Assembly (NCBI GenBank): GCA_028710845.1
Contig: JAQTTI010000001.1
Coordinates: 36,244-64,679 of the forward strand
DNA from: Candidatus Omnitrophota bacterium
GTDB taxonomy: Bacteria > Omnitrophota > Gorgyraeia > Gygaellales > Profunditerraquicolaceae
Direction: 5' to 3'
Length of the DNA stretch: 28,436 nt
The notes under the pieces were generated by a model. That model searched no databases. It was not told the origin of the DNA and was given only the letters and a program-made list of their open reading frames with translations. The translations under genes were made by a program, and so were the position numbers. Positions 7,305-14,040 of this stretch are shown one piece after another; positions within the stretch are counted from its first letter, which is position 1, and each line of letters starts with the position of its first letter.

Positions 7305-8108
7305 ATGAAGGCTTCAAATAAGCTGGACCGCCTTAAGCGTCTTATTTCGTCGTATGGATCATGCTTAGTTGCTTTTTCCGGCGGACAGGATAGCGCATTT
7401 TTGCTTAAAATTTGTTCTTTGGTATTGCCTCCCGGTAAAATTATGGCAGTTACGGCTGTTTCGGCATCCTACCCCGGATCGGAATTGGCCAAGGCAAGAA
7501 TATTGGCAAAAGGAATAGGGGTGAAGCTAAAGGTGATTAAAACCTGCGAATTAAAAGACCGGAAGTTTACCGATAATTCGCCTAAACGTTGCTATTTCTG
7601 TAAAAAAGAGCTTTTTACAAAACTAATCCGGATCGCCAAGAATAATCAATTTAAATTTGTTTTAGAAGCAGGAAATCTGACCGACAAAAAAGACTATCGC
7701 CCCGGTAATATTGCTAAAGAAGAACTGAGGGTGGAGTCCCCTTTAATCAGGGCCGGTTTTAACAAGAAAGATATCAGAAATTTTAGTAAAAAATTAGGTT
7801 TGCCAAGCTGGAATAAACCCAGTTTAGCCTGTCTAGCTTCGAGGATTCCTTACGGGACTAAAATTACAGCCGGTCTGTTAAAGCGCATCGATAAAGCAGA
7901 AAATTATTTATCGGGCTTAGGCCTTAGGCAGGTGCGTTTACGCCACCATAACCGGCTTTGCCGAATCGAAGTAGAAAAGAAAGATATGGCCAGGTTATTA
8001 AGTAAAGGCGAAAAAATAATCAAAAAGTTAAAAGGTTTAGGTTATAACTATATTACTCTTGACTTGGAAGGTTACCGGACCGGCAGTTTGAACGAATCTT
8101 TAAAATAA
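7305..8108 (+). CDS. larE: LarE-like ATP-dependent sacrificial sulfur transferase (PP-loop ATPase)
   Basis: This 267-aa protein has the PP-loop SGGQDS at residues 25-30 (family consensus SGGVDS) and the segment KPSLACLASRIPYG, whose cysteine is residue 176, the number of the sacrificial cysteine in Lactobacillus plantarum LarE. CYFCKKELF (C96/C99) adds a CX2C pair. Some LarE homologues use three cysteines to bind a 4Fe-4S cluster and then act catalytically instead of sacrificing a cysteine. C96, C99 and C176 could be that set. LarE normally sulfurates the nickel-pincer cofactor precursor, but larB and larC are not in this window. The gene is flanked by nifU and nifS, so sulfur supply from NifS is plausible. 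There is no clear Shine-Dalgarno sequence; it starts four bases after nifU and is probably coupled. Confidence 0.82.
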   Translation: MKASNKLDRLKRLISSYGSCLVAFSGGQDSAFLLKICSLVLPPGKIMAVTAVSASYPGSELAKARILAKGIGVKLKVIKTCELKDRKFTDNSPKRCYFCKKELFTKLIRIAKNNQFKFVLEAGNLTDKKDYRPGNIAKEELRVESPLIRAGFNKKDIRNFSKKLGLPSWNKPSLACLASRIPYGTKITAGLLKRIDKAENYLSGLGLRQVRLRHHNRLCRIEVEKKDMARLLSKGEKIIKKLKGLGYNYITLDLEGYRTGSLNESLK

Positions 8109-8131
8109 ATAATTTCGATGAGAGGAAAGAA

Positions 8132-9298
8132 ATGGAAAAAATATATTTAGATTATGCGGCAACAACGCCGACTGATCCGCAAGTTATTGCTGCGATGGAG
8201 CCTTATTTTTTCGAAAAGTTCGGCAATGCCTCCAGCCTTCATGCTTACGGCCAGGAGGCAAAAAAAGCCCTCGAAGACAGCCGGCAGGCGGTTGCCGAGT
8301 CTATTAACGCCAAGCCCGAAGAGATTGTTTTTACTTCCGGCGGGACTGAGTCGGATAATTCCGCTCTTTTAGGCGTAGCCTATGCTTTAGAGAAAAAAGG
8401 CAGGCATATTATTACTTCTTCCATCGAGCACCATGCCGTCAGCGAACCGGCTAAATTGCTGGAAAAAAGGGGTTTTAGAATTACTTATCTTCCCGTAGAT
8501 AAATACGGTATGGTTAGTCCGGAAGATTTAAAACAGGCAATTTCGAATGAAACTATTTTTATCAGTATTATGCATGCCAATAATGAAATCGGCACTATTC
8601 AGCCTATAGCTGAACTGGCAAAGATAGCCAAAGAAAAAGGGATCTATTTTCATACTGATGCTGTTCAGACATTCGGACATATCCCTATAAATGTAAATGA
8701 ATTAAATGTCGACCTTTTATCTCTTTCCGCCCATAAGTTTTATGGGCCTAAAGGCGTAGGCGCCTTGTATATTCGTAAAGGCACCCGCGTGGAAACATTT
8801 TTATTGGGAGGTGACCAGGAAAGGGGCAGGAGGGCCTCTACGCATAATATTAGCGGGATAGTCGGCTGCAGCCGGGCAGTCCAGCTTTGCCTGGAAAATA
8901 TGGAGAACGAGACTAAGTTACAGACCGCTCTTCGCGATAGGCTTATAAAAGAAATCCCGGCTAAAGTTGATGCGGTAAGGCTTAACGGGCATCCGACAAA
9001 GAGGCTGCCTAATAATGTTAATTTTTCCATCAAATACATTGAAGGCGAATCGATGCTTTTAAGTTTAGATATGCTGGGGATTGCAGTTTCAACAGGAAGC
9101 GCTTGTACATCTACCTCCCTGGAACCTTCTCACGTTTTGCTGGCAATAGGTTTAGACCATGAAACAGCCCACGGATCTTTAAGAATAACCATGGGCCGAT
9201 GGACCAGGGAAAGCGACATTGATTATTTAATGGAAAAATTGCCTATGGTTGTAAAAAAATTACGCGCAATGAGCCCTCTTTATGAGCCAGGAAAATAA
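8132..9298 (+). CDS. nifS: Cysteine desulfurase NifS/IscS family
   Basis: This 388-aa PLP enzyme removes sulfur from cysteine and passes it on as a persulfide. It begins with YLDYAATTPTDP. The PLP pocket is visible as SGGTESDN, HTDAVQ and the lysine K202 in SAHKFYGPKG. The catalytic Cys325 lies in STGSACTSTSLEPSH, a loop of NifS/IscS (group I) type. GGAAAG precedes the ATG. It sits with a NifU-type scaffold and a LarE-like sulfur transferase, both possible acceptors of its sulfur. Confidence 0.95.
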   Translation: MEKIYLDYAATTPTDPQVIAAMEPYFFEKFGNASSLHAYGQEAKKALEDSRQAVAESINAKPEEIVFTSGGTESDNSALLGVAYALEKKGRHIITSSIEHHAVSEPAKLLEKRGFRITYLPVDKYGMVSPEDLKQAISNETIFISIMHANNEIGTIQPIAELAKIAKEKGIYFHTDAVQTFGHIPINVNELNVDLLSLSAHKFYGPKGVGALYIRKGTRVETFLLGGDQERGRRASTHNISGIVGCSRAVQLCLENMENETKLQTALRDRLIKEIPAKVDAVRLNGHPTKRLPNNVNFSIKYIEGESMLLSLDMLGIAVSTGSACTSTSLEPSHVLLAIGLDHETAHGSLRITMGRWTRESDIDYLMEKLPMVVKKLRAMSPLYEPGK

Positions 9299-10265
9299 CC
9301 CCGCAGGAATGAAAGAAAAAATCCTGCATTATTTAAGCAAAGAGCAGGATTATATCTCAGGCGACCAAATCAGCAAACATTTAGGTATCAGCCGGCAAGG
9401 CCTCTGGAAACATATTCAGGACCTAAAGGATTCCGGTTATGGAATCGTCGCTGTTCCCCACCTTGGATACCGCCTGGAGTCCTCCCCCGACCGGCTCTTT
9501 CCTTTTCAAGTCTACCAGGGGTTAAATACAAAGTTAATCGGGAAAAAAGTATATTATTATGAATATCTTGATTCTACGATGGACCTGGCAATGCAGTTAA
9601 GTTTAAAATCCGCGCCCAGCGGCACAGTTGTGTTAGCCGAGTCTCAAACTAAAGGCCGGGGCAGATTAGGCAGGAGCTGGCATTCACCGAAATATAAAGG
9701 AATTTATCTGTCATTAATATTAAGGCCGGCTGTTTCACCCTTGGTTTCTCCGCTACTTACTCTTCTGTCGGCAGTAAGTATTTGTGAAGCCGTAAAAACG
9801 GTTTCAGGCTTGGAAGCCCAGATAAAATGGCCTAACGACGTATTTATCGGTAATAAGAAATTTACGGGGATACTTACCGAAATGAACGCCGAATTGGATA
9901 AGATAAATTTTGTGGTTATCGGCATTGGTTTGAATGTAAATAATGATAAAAAATCCTTGATTGCCCAGGCTACTTCGTTAAAAGAACAGGGCGGGCAAAC
10001 GATAAACCGGATTTTTTTACTGCAGGAACTGTTAAGAAGGATAGAACATAATTATTTTCTGCTGGAAGAAAAAGGCCCAAAGGCCATAACCGAAAAATGG
10101 CGTTCTAACAGCCTTACTTTAGGCAAACGGGTCAAGGTTTACTGCCAAAGTAAGCACATAGAAGGTTTTGCGGTAGATATCGATAATGACGGAAGCCTGC
10201 TTATCCGTAAGGATTCCGGCCTTATTCAAAAAGTTTCCAGCGGTGATGTGATGCATTGCCGTTAA
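9282..10265 (+). CDS. birA: Bifunctional biotin-protein ligase / biotin operon repressor
   Basis: This 327-aa BirA has an N-terminal HTH (about residues 10-65: ILHYLSKEQDYISGDQISKHL, then GISRQGLWKHIQDLK) followed by the ligase core. GRGRLGRSW at 125-133 is the biotinyl-AMP loop, KWPNDVFIGNKKFTGIL at 182-198 supplies the catalytic lysine region, and a C-terminal SH3-like cap ends the protein. The HTH means it should also bind an operator, and a close match to a BirA site lies 20 bases downstream over the next promoter. The start overlaps nifS by 17 bases. ATG 9282 has no clear Shine-Dalgarno sequence, and ATG 9309 is an alternative that would drop nine residues. Confidence 0.93.
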   Translation: MSQENNPAGMKEKILHYLSKEQDYISGDQISKHLGISRQGLWKHIQDLKDSGYGIVAVPHLGYRLESSPDRLFPFQVYQGLNTKLIGKKVYYYEYLDSTMDLAMQLSLKSAPSGTVVLAESQTKGRGRLGRSWHSPKYKGIYLSLILRPAVSPLVSPLLTLLSAVSICEAVKTVSGLEAQIKWPNDVFIGNKKFTGILTEMNAELDKINFVVIGIGLNVNNDKKSLIAQATSLKEQGGQTINRIFLLQELLRRIEHNYFLLEEKGPKAITEKWRSNSLTLGKRVKVYCQSKHIEGFAVDIDNDGSLLIRKDSGLIQKVSSGDVMHCR

Positions 10266-10284
10266 TTATCCAAATCAGCAACAA

Positions 10285-10316
10285 CTGTCAACTAAAATAA
10301 ATTTGATGGTTGACAA
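10285..10316 (+). promoter_or_regulatory. Predicted BirA operator
   Basis: Half-sites CTGTCAACT (10285-10293) and GGTTGACAA (10308-10316) form an inverted repeat with a 14-base spacer. Known BirA sites have the form TTGTnAACC, 14-16 bases, GGTTnACAA. The right half matches fully and the left half differs at two outer positions. The right half covers the -35 hexamer of the TonB receptor promoter, so BirA-biotinyl-AMP bound here would block polymerase. birA itself, with a DNA-binding domain, ends 19 bases upstream. Confidence 0.68.
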
Positions 10317-10337
10317 TTAGGCCGCAGGCTTTATAAT
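10310..10337 (+). promoter_or_regulatory. Consensus sigma70 promoter for the TonB receptor
   Basis: A perfect TTGACA (10310-10315) and a perfect TATAAT (10332-10337) are separated by 16 bases. Only six bases lie between the -10 box and the ATG at 10344, so transcription should start at or next to the A of the start codon. No Shine-Dalgarno sequence exists. The mRNA is therefore predicted to be leaderless. Confidence 0.8.
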
Positions 10338-10343
10338 TATCAT

Positions 10344-12131
10344 ATGTCTGATATAAAGCTAAGCGGTTTTTTTATTATTATTCTCTTAAGTCTCCCAGTA
10401 TTTTCTTTTCCCTCCGAAGAAAACTCCCGGGATTTGGAAACTTTAGTAATAACCAAAAGCAGGCAGTCTTTGCTAAATACCTATAGCCTAAATTACGAAA
10501 ACCAGAGCGCTTTTAACTATCAGTCAAGCATAGAGGAGCTGAAATTCTTGCCGGTCGACTTACAGTACCGCTCTTTACAGGGAGCTATTCAGTCTGATTT
10601 TTCCCTGCGCGGGTCCAGTTTCCAGCAGGTTTTAATCTTGCTCAATGGCGCAAGGATTAATGATCCTCAGACAGCTCACCACAACAGCGATATCCCTTTT
10701 ACCAAGGAGGATATTAAAAGCATAGAAGTTATGCCGGGAGCAAGCTCGTCTCTATTCGGGTCCGATGCGATAGGAGGAGCGATTAATTTTATTTTAGATA
10801 AACCGGATGAAAGAAAAATTGTCATAGAATCAGGTTTAGGGAATAACCAAAATGGCTACGGGATTTTTAGCCTAAGCGATACATTTAAAAATCTGGGCTA
10901 TAGGTTTTCGGTTGAAGATTCGCAGTCGCAAGGTTTTCGTTACGATACAGATTTTAAAAAATTTACTACCTCAGCCGCCAGTTACCTGGAATTTCCCGGC
11001 GGAAGCTGGAATAACAATTTTGGTTATCAGGAAAAAGAATTTGGTGCCTATGATTTTTATACTCCCGGTTTAGGGTATCCTTCCTGGGAGAAGACCAGGA
11101 CTTACCTTTTAAACAGCACTCTTTCATTAAAAAACAATGGTTTCCTGTTACGCCCCAGTTTTCTTTGGCGCAGGCATTTTGATAAATTTGCCTTGAGAAG
11201 AACGGTAGCCAGTTTTAATGATCACCGCACCGATAGTTATACTCCAGGTTTTTATTTAAAAAAGGAAGCCACGGCTCTGGGCGATTTGGGATTGGGAGTA
11301 GAGTGGAACCAGGAGAGGATTACCTCAACTAATCTGGGCAGGCATACCCGTAATCATAGCAGTGTTTTTCTGGATGACAGCTTAAAGATAAGAGAAAATC
11401 TAGATTTGGGGTTTTCTTTGCGCCGGGATGATTTTTCAGATTTCGACCAAGTCTATACCGGATCAACCAGCGTTAAATTGGAATTAACTAATCAGGCAGC
11501 CCTTAAGCTCGGTATTTCAAGAAACATGCGTATTCCGTCGTTTACAGAGCTTTATTACAGTGATCAGACTACGATAGGCAATACAGAGCTGGCTTGTGAA
11601 AAAGCCTGGAATTACCAGGCAGGCCTGGAATATAAACAAGAAGAGTTTTCTTCCGGGATAGTTTTGTTTTTACGCGATGAACGCCAGATGATTGACTGGG
11701 TAAGAAGCGACCCCAGCCAGAAATGGCAGGCGATAAATTTTACTAAAGATAAAGTTTTCGGAGTTGAATATTCCCTGCATAAAAAAATTAATAACTTGCT
11801 TAGCTTAGATGGCAACTATGTTTACACCGATAAAAGAATCGATAATCAGGGGTATCTTTACAAATACGGACCCAATTATGCAAGGCATCTGATAAATACC
11901 GTTTTTAATTTCGAGCTTCCTTTCGGGCGGCAGGAAATAGGGTTTAGTTATAAAAAACGCCCCCAAAGGCGGGGTTGGTTATTGATTGATGCGGGATTAA
12001 GCTGTAATTTAAATAGAAATTCGAAAATTTTCCTAAATTCAACCAATATTTTAAATGTAGAGTATCAGGATATTGCCGGTATCCCTGAGCCCGGCAGATA
12101 TATCGAAGCGGGCTTAAGGATGGAGTGGTAA
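10344..12131 (+). CDS. TonB-dependent outer-membrane receptor, probably for biotin or a related ligand
   Basis: This 595-aa protein has a signal peptide (hydrophobic stretch at residues 8-21), then a plug domain. The plug begins around LETLVITKSR (TonB-box-like) and contains LRGSSFQQVLILLNGARINDPQTAHHNSDIPF, IKSIEVMPGASSSLFGSDAIGGAINF. A 22-strand-type barrel follows and ends in the aromatic residue of GLRMEW, as outer-membrane barrels do. Its size is that of the small BtuB-like receptors. Overall similarity alone does not give the substrate. The BirA-type operator on its promoter and the adjacent birA argue for biotin uptake across the outer membrane. It needs TonB/ExbBD, which are not in this window. 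No cobalamin riboswitch could fit upstream since the message is predicted leaderless. Confidence 0.88.
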   Translation: MSDIKLSGFFIIILLSLPVFSFPSEENSRDLETLVITKSRQSLLNTYSLNYENQSAFNYQSSIEELKFLPVDLQYRSLQGAIQSDFSLRGSSFQQVLILLNGARINDPQTAHHNSDIPFTKEDIKSIEVMPGASSSLFGSDAIGGAINFILDKPDERKIVIESGLGNNQNGYGIFSLSDTFKNLGYRFSVEDSQSQGFRYDTDFKKFTTSAASYLEFPGGSWNNNFGYQEKEFGAYDFYTPGLGYPSWEKTRTYLLNSTLSLKNNGFLLRPSFLWRRHFDKFALRRTVASFNDHRTDSYTPGFYLKKEATALGDLGLGVEWNQERITSTNLGRHTRNHSSVFLDDSLKIRENLDLGFSLRRDDFSDFDQVYTGSTSVKLELTNQAALKLGISRNMRIPSFTELYYSDQTTIGNTELACEKAWNYQAGLEYKQEEFSSGIVLFLRDERQMIDWVRSDPSQKWQAINFTKDKVFGVEYSLHKKINNLLSLDGNYVYTDKRIDNQGYLYKYGPNYARHLINTVFNFELPFGRQEIGFSYKKRPQRRGWLLIDAGLSCNLNRNSKIFLNSTNILNVEYQDIAGIPEPGRYIEAGLRMEW

Positions 12132-12161
12132 AAATAAATATGTTTTTGGCTTAAAATATCA

Positions 12162-12167
12162 TATAAT
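12162..12167 (+). promoter_or_regulatory. Consensus -10 box six bases before the next start codon
   Basis: TATAAT at 12162-12167 is followed by six bases and the ATG at 12174, the same geometry as at the TonB receptor. A -35 box is poor (ATGTTT 16 bases upstream), so this is a weaker prediction. No Shine-Dalgarno sequence is present, which supports leaderless translation. Confidence 0.4.
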
Positions 12168-12173
12168 ATTCCA

Positions 12174-12479
12174 ATGTTTATCCATGTAGTCTTGTTTGAA
12201 ATAGAGCCGAAAGAAGTCTTAAAATACCGTAAGGACAGCTTGATGTGGGCAAGCTATACCAAAAAGTCCAAAGGATTCGTTTCCTACCGCACCATGAAGC
12301 GTTTTGGTGAGAAAAACCAGTTTGCCTCGGTATACCTTTGGGACAAAAAAGCCAACCACGACCGTTTCATGCGCAAATACCACGATTGGCTTGTCGGTAA
12401 ATCAACCGCAAAAGTAAAGGTCTTAGGTTATTTTAATCTTAAAGAGATTGATAGATTAACTGCGCTAAAGGGTCTATAG
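12174..12479 (+). CDS. Small ferredoxin-like alpha/beta-barrel protein (ABM-like), function unknown
   Basis: This 101-aa soluble protein starts MFIHVVLFEIEPKEV and continues with KSKGFVSYRTMKRFGEKNQFASVYLWDKKANHDRFMRKYHDWLVGK. The order beta-helix-beta-beta-helix and the phrase about Y(L)WD...A...F resemble dimeric alpha/beta-barrel proteins of the antibiotic-biosynthesis-monooxygenase type. The resemblance is at fold level only and no catalytic residues can be named. It follows the TonB receptor by 42 bases and probably has its own promoter. Confidence 0.6.
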   Translation: MFIHVVLFEIEPKEVLKYRKDSLMWASYTKKSKGFVSYRTMKRFGEKNQFASVYLWDKKANHDRFMRKYHDWLVGKSTAKVKVLGYFNLKEIDRLTALKGL

Positions 12480-12506
12480 ACGGTAAGAATTTAAAGAGTT
12501 ATATTT

Positions 12507-12534
12507 TATCGACTATCGACCATAGTCTATCGAC
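12507..12534 (+). repeat. Heptanucleotide tandem repeat
   Basis: Four consecutive 7-base units read TATCGAC, TATCGAC, CATAGTC, TATCGAC. The third unit is the near-complement of the others and makes an inverted repeat GACTAT...ATAGTC at 12511-12527. It resembles the short tandemly repeated heptamers known from some bacterial intergenic regions. It is too short and has no spacers, so it is not a CRISPR array. Confidence 0.7.
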
Positions 12535-12558
12535 AGTATTATTATAATCAGAATATTA

Positions 12559-12586
12559 TTGACAAATTAAAAAAATAATATAAAAT
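12559..12586 (+). promoter_or_regulatory. Promoter upstream of the csp1 leader
   Basis: TTGACA at 12559-12564 and TAAAAT at 12581-12586 are 16 bases apart. Transcription would begin near 12593, about 120 bases before the cold-shock start codon and about 30 bases before the terminator hairpin. Confidence 0.72.
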
Positions 12587-12621
12587 TAATTCAGTAGTAA
12601 AGCAAGGGAGTTGAAGTCTTG

Positions 12622-12660
12622 AACCGTAAGGAGAAAGAATGACACACCTTACGGTTTTTT
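12622..12660 (+). terminator. Intrinsic terminator in the csp1 leader (attenuator or sRNA end)
   Basis: Arms AACCGTAAGG (12622-12631) and CCTTACGGTT (12647-12656) form a perfect 10-bp stem with a 15-base loop and run into six T. Transcripts from the promoter at 12559 would end here as an RNA of roughly 65-70 bases unless termination is prevented. The 5' arm contains most of a Shine-Dalgarno sequence (AAGGAG, 12628-12633), so ribosome binding and hairpin formation compete. Confidence 0.75.
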
Positions 12661-12677
12661 GTTTTCATACTTCTTGA
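12639..12677 (+). CDS. Possible 12-residue leader peptide overlapping the terminator
   Basis: ATG at 12639 follows AAGGAG with five bases spacing, an ideal start, and opens a 12-codon frame ([12 protein letters not shown]) that runs through the 3' arm and T-tract of the terminator. A second tiny frame from TTG 12619 (seven codons, after GGGAG) ends in the overlapping ATGA at 12639-12642. Evidence is limited to start signals. The peptide itself is unlikely to matter; the act of translation may. Confidence 0.3.
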   Translation: MTHLTVFCFHTS

Positions 12678-12714
12678 AGCGACTATAATTTTAGTGGAAA
12701 GGAGGAAGCAAGAA

Positions 12715-12915
12715 ATGGCAAAAGGTAAAGTAAAATGGTTTTCCAATCAAAAAGGATATGGTTTTATCACTCCTGAGAACGGTGCTGATGTATTTGTGCA
12801 TCATACAGCTATTCAGGGCGAAGGCTATAAAACTTTAGAGGAGGGCCAAGAGGTCGAATTCGACATCGAAAAAGGTCCCAAAGGTGAACAAGCTACTAAA
12901 GTAGTGAAGTTATAA
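12715..12915 (+). CDS. Cold-shock protein (CspA family), csp1
   Basis: This 66-aa single OB-fold nucleic-acid-binding protein has RNP1-like KGYGFITPE and RNP2-like VFVHHTAI, starting [15 protein letters not shown] 12715 is chosen because GGAGG at 12701-12705 precedes it; a GTG at 12694 opens the same frame but would put the Shine-Dalgarno sequence inside the gene. It is a close paralogue of the minus-strand gene at 27349-27549. The 5' leader contains a terminator, and a second -10-like TATAAT at 12684-12689 could give a short alternative transcript, so expression may be doubly controlled. Confidence 0.96.
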   Translation: MAKGKVKWFSNQKGYGFITPENGADVFVHHTAIQGEGYKTLEEGQEVEFDIEKGPKGEQATKVVKL

Positions 12916-12930
12916 CCTGTAGGAACAAGG

Positions 12931-12965
12931 AAAAAGGCCCGGCATAACCTGCTGGGCCTTTTTTG
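12931..12965 (+). terminator. Intrinsic terminator after csp1
   Basis: AAAGGCCCGGCA and TGCTGGGCCTTT pair over 12 positions (one G-U) around a five-base loop and lead into a T-run. It ends seven bases before the mnmA start codon. Confidence 0.9.
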
Positions 12966-12972
12966 TTAGAAT

Positions 12973-14040
12973 ATGAAAAAAATCGTCGTGGTTGCAATGA
13001 GCGGAGGGGTGGATTCTTCGGTAGCCGCAGCCTTATTAAAAAAACAGGGCTATGAGGTAATCGGCATAACCATGTGTTTTAATCTGGCGGAAAAAAAGGG
13101 TTCTAAGCCTTCATGTTGCGGATTGACCGGAATCGAAGATGCCAGGCGGGTATGCCACAAACTCGGCATCAGGCATTATGTCATCAACCTGGATAAAGTT
13201 TTTTACAAGCAGGTAATCAATAATTTTTATCAGGAGTATCTTTCCGGCAGGACCCCGAACCCCTGCGTCAGGTGCAATCAATTCATAAAGTTCGATATTT
13301 TACTTAAAAAAGCGGTTAATCTGGGCGCTCAATTTCTGGCAACCGGCCATTATGCCAGGATTACAAAAAAAGGCCGTCAGTACCTACTTAAGAAATCCAG
13401 GGACCTTAAAAAGGACCAATCATATTTTTTATACCGCTTAAAACAAGCGCAGCTTAAGCGCCTAATCTTCCCCTTAAGCAGCCTGAACAAGCCTCAGGTC
13501 AGGCAGATTGCCGAAAGCCTGGGTCTTGGTGTGGCAGAAAAAGAAGACAGCCAGGAAATATGTTTTCTGCCCGATGGCAAATATAGGGATTTAGCAGGGT
13601 TTAAGGATTTAAAGAAACTTAAATCAGGAAAACTGGTCGATAAAGAAGGCAATATCCTGGGGACCCATCAGGGGATAACAAATTACACTATAGGACAGCG
13701 CCATGGCCTGGGTATAACCAAAGGATATCCTTTATATGTAATAGGTATTAACGCCAAGACCAACCGGGTCATGGTTGGCAGCAGGCTTGATGCCTATAAA
13801 AGCGAATTTATAGTAAAAAATAAACATTTTATATCTGAACCGTTCAAAAAGAAGGTTGAGATTAAAGTGAGGATACGCTATAATCATAAAGAAATGAAGG
13901 CCACGGTTTTTCCGGAAAAGGGAAAATTAAGGGTAGTTTTTAAGAAGCCGCAATTTGCTATTACTCCCGGACAATCTGCAGTTTTTTACGATAAGATTTC
14001 AATCCTGGGCGGAGGTTTAATAGAGAAAGTGATCGGTTAA
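12973..14040 (+). CDS. mnmA: tRNA-specific 2-thiouridylase
   Basis: This 355-aa MnmA thiolates U34 of tRNA-Lys, -Glu and -Gln with ATP and persulfide sulfur. The PP-loop is SGGVDSS at residues 10-16, the nucleophilic C98 lies in GRTPNPCVRCN, the tRNA/active-site motif is TGHYAR, and the second catalytic C197 lies in QEICFLPDG. The C-terminal beta-barrel domain is present. The sulfur donor could be the NifS at 8132. There is no Shine-Dalgarno sequence: the ATG comes seven bases after the csp1 terminator, so either it is leaderless or it relies on readthrough. Confidence 0.96.
   Translation: MKKIVVVAMSGGVDSSVAAALLKKQGYEVIGITMCFNLAEKKGSKPSCCGLTGIEDARRVCHKLGIRHYVINLDKVFYKQVINNFYQEYLSGRTPNPCVRCNQFIKFDILLKKAVNLGAQFLATGHYARITKKGRQYLLKKSRDLKKDQSYFLYRLKQAQLKRLIFPLSSLNKPQVRQIAESLGLGVAEKEDSQEICFLPDGKYRDLAGFKDLKKLKSGKLVDKEGNILGTHQGITNYTIGQRHGLGITKGYPLYVIGINAKTNRVMVGSRLDAYKSEFIVKNKHFISEPFKKKVEIKVRIRYNHKEMKATVFPEKGKLRVVFKKPQFAITPGQSAVFYDKISILGGGLIEKVIG

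Larger units (their letters stand above)
12480..12714 (+). other. 235-base intergenic region: heptad repeat, promoters and terminator leader of csp1
   Basis: This gene-free stretch contains, in order, a heptanucleotide repeat (12507-12534), a strong promoter (12559-12586), an intrinsic terminator with mini-ORFs (12619-12677), a second -10-like box TATAAT (12684-12689) and the Shine-Dalgarno sequence of the cold-shock gene (12701-12705). These parts are listed separately. Confidence 0.8.

Noticed and set aside
8154..8372. 72-aa open frame inside nifS in another + frame
   Set aside because: It lies wholly within a well-conserved nifS coding region, has no ribosome-binding site and resembles no known protein.
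10266..10343. Cobalamin riboswitch before the TonB receptor
   Set aside because: Only 78 bases lie between birA and the start codon and the promoter sits immediately before the ATG, leaving no room for an aptamer.
12507..12534. CRISPR-like array
   Set aside because: Units are only seven bases and are contiguous with no unique spacers; no cas genes are present.
12694..12714. Longer csp1 beginning at GTG 12694
   Set aside because: The Shine-Dalgarno sequence would fall inside the gene and the seven added residues are not part of cold-shock proteins.
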